Under the pieces are notes generated by a model, which was not told where the DNA came from, ran no database searches, and saw only the letters and a list, made by a program, of their open reading frames with translations. A stretch of DNA of 64,000 bases from Xestospongia muta. Taxonomy: Eukaryota; Porifera; Demospongiae; Haplosclerida; Petrosiidae. Where the stretch lies: NCBI GenBank assembly GCA_963693285.1, contig OY848918.1, positions 1,347,001-1,411,000 of the forward strand, in the 5' to 3' direction. The translations under genes and the position numbers were made by a program. This document shows positions 35,530 through 47,059 of this stretch, piece after piece. Numbering within the stretch: the stretch's first letter is position 1; the number at the start of each line of letters is the position of its first letter.

Positions 35530-37774
35530 TTCGTGTCCCGAAATTTTTGTCCAATGCAAATTTTGTCCTAGTGTAAAATTTGAATCCAAAATTTGATCTT
35601 ATGACGCCTTTTTAAGATAATGATTCCAGACTGTCCTCGAAATTGACAGTATATTAAATAAAACCTGTATCAACCTCGTTTCAGCAAAACATACTCCATT
35701 AATCAGACCCTAAGTGTACAAAGTGTACATGATACATGTCACGACTGTACATAAATAGTATGAACAATATGTACTGTTAATTAACATTAATAAGCAACCA
35801 GTAATTTATTAGCTAGTACAAGTGGATTTCAGAGTGATCAATACAGTTGATGTCTATATAACAAGTAAGTTAATGGAATAAAGAAAATATCACTGACATG
35901 ATATCGGAGATGGATCCAATAAATCACATCTGACAGTCTACTCCATACTATATTAATTCTACAATAATGAACAGTGAATAGAGTGAGTGTAATGTATGAA
36001 TCCACTAGTTTAATCCATTAAAATGTAGTAGTAATAATACATACCAGACAACAACTATACTGCTATAATAAAACTAACTAACAGTAAAGCCATGGGCTCA
36101 TTACCAGGCTAGCTATGGGGTAGTATAGTTCTATTTCCTATAAAATACAGTCTATTAAAACTGAATTATGTAATCTGTAATGTATACCACATCATGTAGC
36201 AAATATATATCACCCATCTCTCCAGAGTCTCCTCATACTAATTCTATTATACAGAATAGACCTACAACAAGTCATGTTAGTAATTATTACTAGACAACAT
36301 AAATAAACGTGCTACCACTCCCTGTGATAATGAGTCACCTGAATTAATGAAGATGAAAGTGTTATTATAATGCGTCTGTTTATTGGTTCAGTTATCCTCA
36401 TGTGGTATATGTATACAATACAGATTACATAATTCAGTTTTAGTAGACTATTGTAGGAAATAGAACTATACTACTTCATAGCTATCCTGGCAATGAGCCC
36501 ATGGCTTTACTGTTAATTAGTTTTACTATAACAGTATAGTTGTTGTCTGGTATGTATTATTACTACTACAGTTTAATGGATTACACCAGTGGATAAACAC
36601 ATTACACTTACTCTATTCACTGTTCATTATTGTAGATGTATAAATTGGTTCAATCACTGATATTGTTAATTAAAACAGTATGAGTCACGTGATGTAGTAA
36701 CATCAACTGACTGAATAGTTGACATCATCACTTACAAATTTATAATTATTATGAATTGTATAACACTATTTTATATGTATGGAATATCATGTTGTGGATA
36801 ATGTATTACTAACTGAAGCTAGTAGTGATGATGTTACTGACTCTACCCACAGTCTCATCCCATATATTGATGTCATAAAAACTGTTGATCACTTATCATA
36901 AACCATTGTTGATTATACGATAGTACAGTTTATATTAGTAGATGTGTGTTATAGTTTTCTTGTCCTCTTATGTAAACAGTAAACTCACTCACATGATGTT
37001 TGTCTACAATGTTACTATTAATGTTAATAGAAGATGACAAATTTTGTACATTGGCTTCTTTCCATGAACAGATACTTGAAGTGAGAAGAAAATCATTACA
37101 AGTACAACTTTCACTTTCACAATTTATATCCTCTCCTGTTATACTACATTGTGCTACACATATATATCATCCATCTCTCCAGAGTCTCTTCATACTAATT
37201 CTATTATACAGAATAGACTTACAACAAATCATTTTAATGATTATTACTAGACAACATATAAACAAACCTGCTACCACTCCCTGTGATAATGAGTCACCTG
37301 AATTAATGAAGATGAAAGTGTTATTATAATGTGTCTGTTTATTGGTTCAGTTATCCTCATGTGCTCATGTGGTATATGTATAAACAGACACATTATAATA
37401 ACACTTTCATCTATGCTTACTGCATGATGTGGTATAATATAAGTTGTGAAGGTGGAGATTGTACTTGAGGAGGTACAAATCATTGTCTTCTCACTTCAAG
37501 TATCTGTTAGAAGCCAACATACACAGTTTTTCACCTTCTATCAACATTAATAGTAACATAAGATAAAGATCACGTGAGCAACTGTTTACATAAGAGGACA
37601 AAAAAACTATAACACACATTTACTTATATAAACTGTACTATTATATAATCAACATTGGTTTATGATAAGTGATCAATAAATGATCTATGACATCATTATA
37701 TGGGATGAGACTGTGGGTGGAGTCAGTAACATTAAGATATTATCAATACTAGTTTCAGTTAGTAATCTATTATC

Positions 37775-37814
<40 letters not shown>

Positions 37815-37900
37815 GTTATATTGTCTATTTATACCTTTCTCTCTCTATTTATTTAATAGAATGTTTGATAGCATTAATAGATCAATATTATCTACATGTA
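35530..37900. repeat. Nested inverted duplication between R2 and R3
   Basis: The block at 35955-36190 recurs inverted at about 36405-36640 (e.g. CAGACAACAACTATACTGCT and ACAGTATAGTTGTTGTCTG). A second block at about 36790-37340 is inverted relative to 37381-37740 (AAGTGTTATTATAATG and CATTATAATAACACTT; TGTCCTCTTATGTAAACAG and CTGTTTACATAAGAGGACA). The same blocks lie in one simple orientation at 43.8-44.6 kb and 60.6-61.5 kb. A fragment of a receptor-tail exon (ILEVRRKSLQ) is carried in it on the plus strand near 37080. A (TTA)n run lies at about 37777-37816. Confidence 0.82.
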
Positions 37901-37904
37901 CATA

Positions 37905-39400
37905 CAATTGACCTTTGTTAATCTGTTCTTCCTCTGAACACAATAACCGCAAACAGTTATTAACACCACAGCCATAATCAATAATAACATAACTACACCA
38001 ATAGTTATAACATTATTAATATCAACACTTCTTTCCTATTTACAAACAATTAATACAATTGGTCTTTTATATTTTAACTTACCAACAGATATACCACTAG
38101 TAGTTGGTTCTATTGGTGCCATGATACCAACAATGTTAGTAGTATTAGCATCACTGAATCCCAAATCACTTGAAGTAGTATCTAATAAGGTTGTGATGTG
38201 ATTGTATGTCATTGTAGTAATGAACGATATACAATATAATCAGTATATAGTACTTGCTAACATTACTAAATATCTCAGTAGGAGATGGTAGTAGTAAGAT
38301 ATACTTCAGTACTTGAGGGTACACAACAGATGGGTTAGTTATAATAGTACCATCTACTATATCATGAGCTGTCACAGTATAGTTACGACTAACTGGTAGA
38401 GTTATATACTGGTATACTGTACTCTCCTCTATACTGGATTTACTCATATTAATAGACTTCACAGTTCCTTTAGTAGACTCTCTAAATATCACATGACATC
38501 CATCAGCAGTAGATCTCCAACAAATCTGCACTCTACAACAACTGATGCATTATCCGAGTAGTACTGTAGAGTGAGTCCTTGGACATGATAGGGCCCTATG
38601 GTAATAAACTAAAAACCATAAAACAATAAAATTATTAACTTACAGAACATGATATGATCTTCATTCTTTGTGTTGTTAAGGAAATCCATAATATATGCAG
38701 TAAATATATAATTGATAGAAGGATGTAGTCCAGTTGTATTATAATATAATGTTGTTTCATTAACATCAGTAACATTCTTAATGTAAACAGGATGGTAGGT
38801 TGTTGTCTCATTGTTCACACTATCCATATATGACCATAGGTGGGGAGAACAACCAATCTGAAAATAATTTTATTTATAAAGATGTATTTATAAATACATC
38901 TTTATATGTATTTATAAATACATATAAAGATGTATTTATAAAGATGATGTATGTTTATTAGTCTTCACATTGTTAGCAAATTGTGCCCAAACAATAGAAC
39001 TGCTTCCTGAGTTATTACATTTCAAATCATGGCCAAGAATGTTAACAGTATAATCTGATAATATGTAACATTAATACATTAAACAAATAATTGATATAGT
39101 CTTACTTTCTATATTGTTTGGTAAAAAACTCTCCTTGACTTTGTCTCCTCCATCATTTTATCCTGATTGCAGCAGATGAACTGTATTGTTCAATGATAGC
39201 TGTGACACTAGCATTGTAAATATCACAATTCTTTATGAGGATACTAGGTAACAAATATAATGTATTAGTTGTGTTATCATCTACTATTACAGAACCATAT
39301 TAACATGATATATTGTAATACTGTCTTGTGGAATATCATTAGAGTAAAATGATGGAGGAGACCAAGTTAAGGAGAGTTTTGGTAAAAAACATGATAGAAA
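37905..39400 (-). pseudogene. R3: Ig/FN3-type receptor, partial and broken
   Basis: Recognisable exons, 5' to 3': FN3 (39130-39390), an FN3-like exon (38642-38862, CSPHLWSYMD), membrane-proximal module (about 38270-38590), hinge (38090-38200), TM exon (about 37918-38035, ITIGVVMLLLIMAVVLITV then QRKNRLTK). The FN3 exon has lost about 12-13 bases between YHV and the conserved DGS block, and then hits stops. The membrane-proximal exon lacks one base near 38515 relative to the other copies, which shifts its frame. No signal or Ig exon lies upstream. The TM exon is nearly identical to 45361-45510. Confidence 0.7.
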
Positions 39401-39429
39401 TATATATATAACTAATCATATACAGCAAT

Positions 39430-40450
39430 TAAGTACTTGCTCAGAAGGTGGTAGGTCATTGCTTTGAGGAGGAGAGGCAACAATTTTGTTCTCTTGTCTT
39501 GTTACCATAGTGATAGATAAAGGACTGGTATTATGCTGGGTATGTGACATATATTAGGATTGGGTGTGAGACTGGATTGGGTACGAGACAGGTGTCAGAT
39601 TTAATACTAATACACAATAGAAATATTATATAATTACATATATTAAGTATATGAAACTAGTTATCATATACAATACTTACTCAGGAGATGGTAGATCATT
39701 ACTTTGAGAAGCAGAGGTGACCTCATTGTTCTCTTATCTTGTTACCATAGTGATAGATGAAGGAGGTGGTACAAATGATGGAGATGGTGTAGATGGTGTT
39801 ATATCACTGTTTATACTAGATGGAGATATTTCATGTTGTAACTGATCTTGTAGTTGACTATCACCTCCTTCATATCTATAATACATATATCAACATGTAA
39901 TGATCAATTATAACTTACTCATTAGTAGGTATACTTTGAAATGAATCAGTTCTCTATAAAGTACCTAAATATATGATGTCATATATGATGATGATCTCAT
40001 TGTCACATGACATACCACTGAGTTTCCAGTTCTTTCTTCTTCTCTTTTAATATTGTAATACTAATATACAATACTAGTATATACTAGTACTAACAATTAA
40101 TCATTATATGAACTGCTATAGCTAGAGAGAGAGAGAGACATTATATTAATGTGTTATTATTTACATTATATACCAGTATCTCTGTATGCAATGTGTACTA
40201 ATGTAATAAAACCATTACCATTTCCTAATACTGTTGTCATGGGAACTATAAAACAGAGATGTTCACCTCATGACATATCATATGACACTCATATTACATA
40301 GTTGAACCAATACCATACATTGTACTAGACACATCTGTAGATGTAGGTTGACTTGGTTGTGAGAGAGGGAGGAGTTGAATATAGTTACTGGTTGTATTAC
40401 AAGTCTAGAGACTGGAATATATAATGTTGATATATTTGATATTAACAATA
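39430..40450 (-). pseudogene. Stalk, TM and tail exons of a second receptor type, with stops
   Basis: From right to left: a Thr/Ser/Pro-rich stalk exon (near 40310-40400, SQPSQPTSTDVSSTM), a TM-like exon (about 40014-40125) with stops in the membrane part, a short exon (39918-39965), and tail exons at 39670-39890 and, duplicated, 39440-39540. A TAG at 39954-39956 replaces GAG of the 46.5-kb copy, and a TAA at 39734-39736 replaces CAA of the 46.3-kb copy. I infer a decayed copy. Confidence 0.6.
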
Positions 40451-40459
40451 ATGGACAGA

Positions 40460-41250
40460 AAGACTCATCTGGTACAGCTGTAATAATATAACCAGTACAA
40501 GAAATATATCGATAATGTTTTCTCTAGTGTTACTTTAGTTACAATAACCCCAATCACAAAGAGACACCTTACAATGAACAAAACTGAAAATTAATCTATA
40601 TCAAGTTATTCACATTTACTTGTTCAATTTCATGTATTATATTATGTTACATGTAGTGAGATGTTTATCAGTATTGTTTTCTCTAGTGTTACTATGGTTA
40701 CAATAACAATAGTCACAATGAGATAACAGTGATAGTAAATAATGAACACAACTGATAATTAAACACACACAGTATATATCTAGTTCTATGAGATTGTTTT
40801 GATTTGAAAGGTAGACAACATTTACTAACTATATATTATGTTGCTATTACTATCACTAGTACATCATATGATAGTTGTAATAAGTACATCAATTTAACTA
40901 ATAAAATACATGTTTTTAATTATATGTATTTAATTAATTTCATATCAATTACATCTATAGATGTAATTAATTACAATGTATGACATAATATCATAAAATC
41001 AATTATAATAACTCAATGAGACCATCTATCATCACAAACCATATTATTATCCATTAACCAATATACTCTACCATATATAATACACTATAATGACATTTCC
41101 TGTTGTTAACTTGAAAAACACTTACTATGACAACAATATCAACACTACTGGTCATGATCTCAGTAGTCAATAACTAAAAGTAATTAAGGATAAACTTAGA
41201 GTTTAGCTGATCACTAATTAAACAATAACATTATAATTATTAATAATGTG
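40460..41250. other. Duplicated non-coding block downstream of R4
   Basis: AT-rich sequence repeated with high identity at 47.05-47.75, 50.2-50.8 and 55.5-56.0 kb (marker GTGATGATAACTCAATGAGACC-like stretches and ACACACACAGTATATATCTAG). No exon recognised. Confidence 0.65.
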
Positions 41251-41254
41251 ATAA

Positions 41255-43251
41255 TTATATTATAATATTTTCATAGTCAGCAGTACATGTCCTACTAGGT
41301 AGTACTGTTATATATGATGGATTACTCTCTAACTCCACTCTTCTACTTCTCATCTCTAATCTGTGTACTATGTAATGATCATAATATGAACTATATAAAG
41401 TTATAATATGAACATAGTTACCTTCATCATATGCAGGATTATCAGTGATAGATAGTTGATTAACTATAGGGGAAACAACTTTAAATAAAGAATAACATCT
41501 CACTCTCTCACCTCCAACTTCATGTAGTTGATGTTTTTTCTTCAAATATACAATACTACTGACAACTAGACATATCACTATTATGACAACTACTACTACC
41601 ACACTAACTGTACTAGTGGTAATGAGGAGAATAGTCTTGTTAGAAGCTGTATATATAACTTAAAATTACATAAAATATTTAATACATACTTACATGATAC
41701 CCTTGAATTTAAAGAAGACTCAAGAAGTTCTACAGATGTAGTTATGCTCCTATAATCACTACTTATCATCTCAATTGATGTAGCACCTAATAAATTATTA
41801 TAGAACAATACAAAACAGTACAATATATTACTTACTAGTAATAATAGCAGTCTCAGTAGGAGATGGTAGTGGTAAGATATACTCTAGTACTTGAAGGTAC
41901 ACAATAGATGGGTTAGTTATAATAGTACCATCTACTATATCATGAGCTGTCACAGTATAGTTACCACTAACTAGAGTTATATACTGGTATACTGTACTCT
42001 CCTCTATATTGGATTTAGTCATATTGATAGACTTCACAGTTCTTTTAGAAGACTCTCTAAATATCACATGACATCCATCAGCAGTAGATCTCTCAGCAAA
42101 CCTACACTCTACAATAACTGATCCATTATCAGAATAGTACTGTAGAGTGAGTCCTTGGACATGATAGGTTGCTATAAAAAGAAAATGTTGTTGATCCCTT
42201 TACACAAATCATTTTGTGAACTTACTGAACATCATCAGATCTGAATTTATTGTTTTCTTGAAACTGTTTGTAATGTATATAGTAAAGTTGTACTTGGTTG
42301 ATGGGCTTAGGTTAGTTATAGTATAGTTGATCACTTGGTCAATATCAGTAATATTGACAGTTAGAAAATATTTATTGATGATCTCATTATTTTCTTTAGT
42401 ATTACCAAACAGAACACTATTACAAAGTTTAGGATAACTTTTGATCTAGAAATTAGTACACAGTAGAGAGTTAAACTCATCTTATTTACTTGCCATAATT
42501 TCAAATGTTGCATTGAAATTGTTCTCCTTTTTATCAAACATTACAATGTGGTTTTGTATGCTAATATTATAATCTATACAGGTAACATAAAGAAGACCAT
42601 ATATACTATAGTCTACCTCCATTATATTGATCTTGAATGGTAACATTACTAGAGCTATATTGTCCACTATGAACTATAACAGTAGCTGTGTAAATATCAC
42701 AGACTGTGAGGTTATATAACTCATAAGATGTATCATTAGTGCTATCATTATATAGTAACTGGCCATGTTGGTTCTCTATATAAATGTGATATGATAGTGG
42801 ATAGTTCTCAAATGGATGAGACCAGGTCAGCCAGCCAGAAAAATTGATAATAGTAAAAGTAAATTGTAGGTCTTCTACTAGTGCAATACCTGTTATTGGA
42901 TTTAAGTAATAAAGTCCATACTAGAAACTAACCCTGGATTGTCAAAATGGCTCCTAGTGATGCAATATCATAGTTTTGATCTATTACAACGCATCCAACA
43001 TGTATTCCATCATTAATAGGTAGTACTCTTATAGTTAGTACTGATGACCACACATCAACTGATATATTGTTAGTAGTTACTGATATCTCTCTGTCTTGAT
43101 TACTAGGATCAGTGAGTGAATTATCCTCTACTGTCCATGTTAAGACATTTCCTGTACCCTCACAGGTAAAGTTCACTAGTGTGTAAAGTGAAGCAGATAC
43201 TGGTAAGGGAGCTACTGTGATATTAGCTGTAAGAAAACCAATAATTTCAAA

Positions 43252-43300
<49 letters not shown>

Positions 43301-43436
43301 TTAAAATAAAAGTTTGATTTATAGTATGCTATGATCCAATCAACTGCTATCATTTACCATTAACAACTGCATCTTTTAATGTCAGTAGAAGGCTTCCTAA
43401 TACAACAATAATGAGCTTTAGTGTCTCTTGGTCCAT
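41255..43436 (-). CDS. R4: compact, apparently intact Ig/FN3 receptor with a tyrosine-rich tail
   Basis: Nine exons: 43358-43436 (signal, LIIVVLGSLLL), 42933-43226 (Ig: NFTCEGTG, LTWTVED, VGCVVIDQ), 42617-42889 (FN3: LTWSHPFENYPLSYHIYI), 42490-42573, 42226-42445 (FN3-like), 41836-42171 (membrane-proximal module, VECRFAERSTADGCHVIF), 41694-41786 (hinge), 41512-41646 (TM: TVSVVVVVVIIVICLVV then LKKKHQLHE), 41255-41478 (tail). The junctions I worked through are phase 1 with canonical sites, so these exons can be lost or swapped without a frameshift. The tail has eight tyrosines, including NPAYDEGNY, NPSYITV and DYENII. The ATG used by R2 and R7 is GTG here, and the next in-frame ATG three codons on is used. 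Type I cell-surface receptor by layout. Ligand and partners unknown; PTB or SH2 adaptor docking is inference. Confidence 0.75.
43255..43296. repeat. (AT)n microsatellite in R4 intron 1
   Basis: Pure TA run between the signal and Ig exons. A shorter equivalent lies at 35350-35390 in R2. Confidence 0.95.
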
Positions 43437-43439
43437 CAG

Positions 43440-44190
43440 AGGCACTTTGTGTCCTGAAATTTTTGTCCAATGCAAATTTTGTCCTAGTGTAAAATTTAAT
43501 TTCAAAATTTGATTTTATGACACCTTTTTGAGATAATATTTCAAGATAATCCCCAAAATTGTTGGTATAGTAAACATAACTATGTGTCATTATTGTGACA
43601 TTACACCATTGTACATAAATAGTATGAACAATATGTACTATCAATTAACATTAATAAGCAACCAGTAATTTATTAGCTAGTAAGAGTGGATTTCAGAGAG
43701 ATAATAGTCAATACAGTTTATGTCTATATAACAAGTAAGTTAATGGAATAAAGAAAATAACATGATATCAGAGATGAATCCAGTAAATCACATCTGACAG
43801 TCAACTCCAAACAATATTACTTAACAATCATCAGTGATTGAACCAATTTATACATCTACAATAATGAACAGTGAATAGAGTAAGTGTAATGTATGAATCT
43901 ACTAATGTAACCCATTAAACTTTAGTAGTAATAATACATACCAGACAACAACTATACTGCTATAGTAAAACTAACTAACAGTAAAGGCATGGACTTGTTG
44001 CCATGCTAGCTATGGGCTAGTATAGTTCTATTTCCTATACAATACAGTCTACTAAGACTGAATTATGTAATCTGTAATGTATACATATACCACATGAGGA
44101 TAACTGAACTAATAAACAGACACATTATAATAACACTTTCATCTTCATTAATTCAGGTGACTCATTATCACAGGGAGTGGTAGCATGTTT
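43440..44190. other. Duplicated upstream block of R4
   Basis: Matches 35.5-36.2 kb and 60.4-61.0 kb in direct orientation. No exon recognised. It may contain the R4 promoter, which cannot be placed by eye. Confidence 0.6.
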
Positions 44191-44229
44191 GTTATTGTTG
44201 TCTAGTAATAATTACTAACATGACTTGTT

Positions 44230-44673
44230 GTAGGTCTATTCTGTATAATAGAATTAGTATGAAGAGACTCTGGAGAAATGGATGATATATGTGTGTAGCA
44301 CAATGTGGTATAACAGGAGAGGATATAAATTGTGAAAGTGAAAGTTGTATTTGTAATGATTTTCTTCTCACTTCAAGTATCTGCTTATAGAAAGAAGCCA
44401 ATGTACAAAATTTGTCATCTTCTATTAATATTAATAGTAACATTGTAGACAAACATCATGTGAGTGAGTTTACTGTTTACATAAGAGGACAAGAAAACTA
44501 TAACACACATCTACTAATATAAACTGTACTATCGTATAATCAACAATGGTTTATGATAAGTGATCAACAGTTTTTATGACATCATTTATAGGATGAGACT
44601 GTGGGTGGAGTCAGTAACATTGAGATAACATTGAGATATTATCAATACTAGTTTCAGTTAGTAATCTATTATC

Positions 44674-44711
<38 letters not shown>

Positions 44712-45850
44712 TGTCCATTTACCTATAGCATTTAAACACAGTCCATTCCTTCAAGTACAAGAGGACATTCAGTCCTCAAAGTCAGAGATATCACTTCATT
44801 CTCTTCAACTGTGATAGAGTCTGACACTGTAGCTTTGTGGGAAGTATTATTAAGTAGATTAAACTCTTGACATGTTTGATATAGATCCTAAATTGATGTA
44901 ACAATATAGTTTCATAATTATATGAGCTATAGTACTTGTTCATCCAATGACTGCTTAGATACAGTTGTTCTTGTAATAGTAAACTTTGGCTGTACTCTTT
45001 TAGCTAAATAAGAAAAGAGAATGCCAATATAGCAACTTTATAAATATCTTGCAACATATACAAATAAATATATATTTTCTATATAAACAATAGTCATGTC
45101 TGAGTTGTAAGTTTAAAGGAAAATAACAGTTTATTACCTCATTATGGTTCTTATCATCAGATACTTTATTATTACTATCAGTACTTTTAGTGATGTCACT
45201 TGGTCTATGTTACTGCAATTGTAATTAAAATATCAAAAGTTCTAATGATAATATCATTATCATACTTATATCAACAGTTTGTGAATTGTCCTTTCCTCTC
45301 TCTCTCTTTCTCTCTATTTATTTAATAGAATGTTTGATAGCATTAATAGGTCAATATTATCTACATGTACATACAATTGACCTTTGTTAATCTGTTCTTC
45401 CTCTGAACACAATAACCGCAAACAGTTATTAACACCACAGCCATAATCAATAATAACATAACTACACCAATAGTTATAACATTATTAATATCAACACTTC
45501 TTTCCTATTTACAAACAATTAATACAATTTGTCTTTTATATTTTAACTTACCAACAGATATACCACTAGTAGTTGGTTCTATTGGTACCATGATACCAAC
45601 AGTGTTAGTAGTATTAGCATCACTGAATCCAAAATCACTTGAAGTAGTATCTAATAAGGTATGATGTCATTGAATGTCATTGTAGTAACTAACAAAGTTA
45701 ATAGTTACTGATATCTCTATGTTGACTATTAAAATGATTGAGTAAATTTCCATCTATTGCCCACTCCAGTACATCTCCTATACCTTCACAAGTAAATATA
45801 TAGCACTTTAAGGATGATCAAAGTAGTCAACATTTAATGATATATCTTCA
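44230..45850 (-). pseudogene. R4b: receptor with its ectodomain deleted, half an Ig domain joined to hinge and TM
   Basis: From right to left: the first half of an Ig domain (about 45706-45815: FTCEGIGDVLEWAIDGN, HRDISVT), then directly the hinge sequence (45550-45690), TM exon (about 45361-45510, nearly identical to R3), and tail exons near 45135-45200 (KSTDSNNK), 44942-45005 (KRVQPKFTITRTTVSKQSL), 44730-44890 (DLYQTCQEF, DSITVEENEV) and 44280-44380 (ILEVRRKSLQ). The Ig exon breaks off at about 45700, so the rest of Ig, both FN3 exons and the membrane-proximal module are missing. The tail is of a different type from R4, without NPxY. Probably not a functional receptor, but the tail exons are open. 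Confidence 0.6.
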
Positions 45851-46039
45851 TATGGAGATGGTCCTTCTAGTAACACTAGTAATAATAATGGAGTTATTGC
45901 ACCCACATAGGTTGATCTTCAATTATTCTCCATTAACTGGAAAATGAAACCATTCATTAACTAGTTAATAACAAAGGTTCTCTTACTCTTCTTGTAGGTG
46001 GAGTTTTAGAACTATTGTGTCAATGTAATGTTAAGTCAT

Positions 46040-47000
46040 CTTGCCTCATGACTATCTCCCCTGTCTAATGACATGAGACTGGTATTAGGATTGTGTATGA
46101 GACTGGTATTAGGATTTGGTATGAGGGTGGTATCAGATCTAATGCTAAAACACAATAGAAATATCATATCATTACATATACTAAGTATATATAACTAGTT
46201 ATCATATACAGTACTTACTCAGGAAATGGTAGGTCATTACTTTGAGGAGCAGAGGTAACCTCATTGTTCTCTTGTCTTGTTACCATAGTGATAGATGAAG
46301 GAGGTGATACAAATAATGGAGTAGGACAGATGATGGAGATGGTGTAGATTGTGTTATATCACTGTTTATACTAGATGGAGATATTTCATGTTGTAACTGA
46401 TCTTGTAGTTGACTATCACCTCCTTCATATCTATAATACATATATCAACATGTAATGATCAGTTATCACTTACTCATTAGTAGGTTTACTTTGAAATGAA
46501 TCAGTTCTCTCTAAAGTACCTAAATATATGATGTCATATATGATGTCATTGTCACATGACCTACCACTGACTGAGTTCCCAGTTCTTTCTCCTCTTCTTT
46601 TTAATATTATAACACTAATATAAGTAGTGCTATTAGCAACAATTAATCACTATACTAACTGCTATAGCTGGAGAGAGAGAGAGATTATATAAATGCATTA
46701 TTATTTACATTATATACCAGTATCTCTGTATGCAGTGTGTACTGATTTAATAGAACTATTATCATCTCCTAATACTGTTGTCATGGGAACTAAAAAACAG
46801 AAATGTTCATCACATGACATTCATATGACACAGTTTAACTTGGTGTCTCTCTAATATTATAATACATTGTACTAGACACATCTGTAGATGTAGGTTGACT
46901 TGGTTGTGAGAGAGGGAGGAGTTGAATATAGTTACTGGTTGTATTACAAGTCTAGAGACTGGAATATATAATGTTGATATATTTGATATTAACAATAATG
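46040..47000 (-). pseudogene. Second copy of stalk, TM and tail exons
   Basis: Parallel to 39430-40450. Stalk exon near 46860-46960 (SQPSQPTSTDV), TM-like exon near 46570-46670, short exon near 46450-46510 (TLERTDSFQSKPTNE, open here), tail exon 46220-46435 (YEGGDSQLQDQLQHEISPS). A 17-bp insertion near 46310-46330 relative to the 39.8-kb copy shifts the tail frame. Confidence 0.55.
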
Positions 47001-47059
47001 GACAGAAAGACTCATCTGGTACAGCTGTAATAATATAACCAGTACAAGAAATATATCAA

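Noticed and set aside
37000..37329. 109-codon plus-strand open frame as an independent gene
   Set aside because: It is an inverted copy of a receptor-tail exon and its flanks, which occur on the minus strand at 44.3 and 61.2 kb.
41255..41478. Classical ITIM or ITAM motifs in the receptor tail
   Set aside because: NPSYITV and ADYENII have Pro or Ala at position -2, not Ser/Ile/Val/Leu, and the spacing does not fit an ITAM. NPxY and YxN readings are kept instead.
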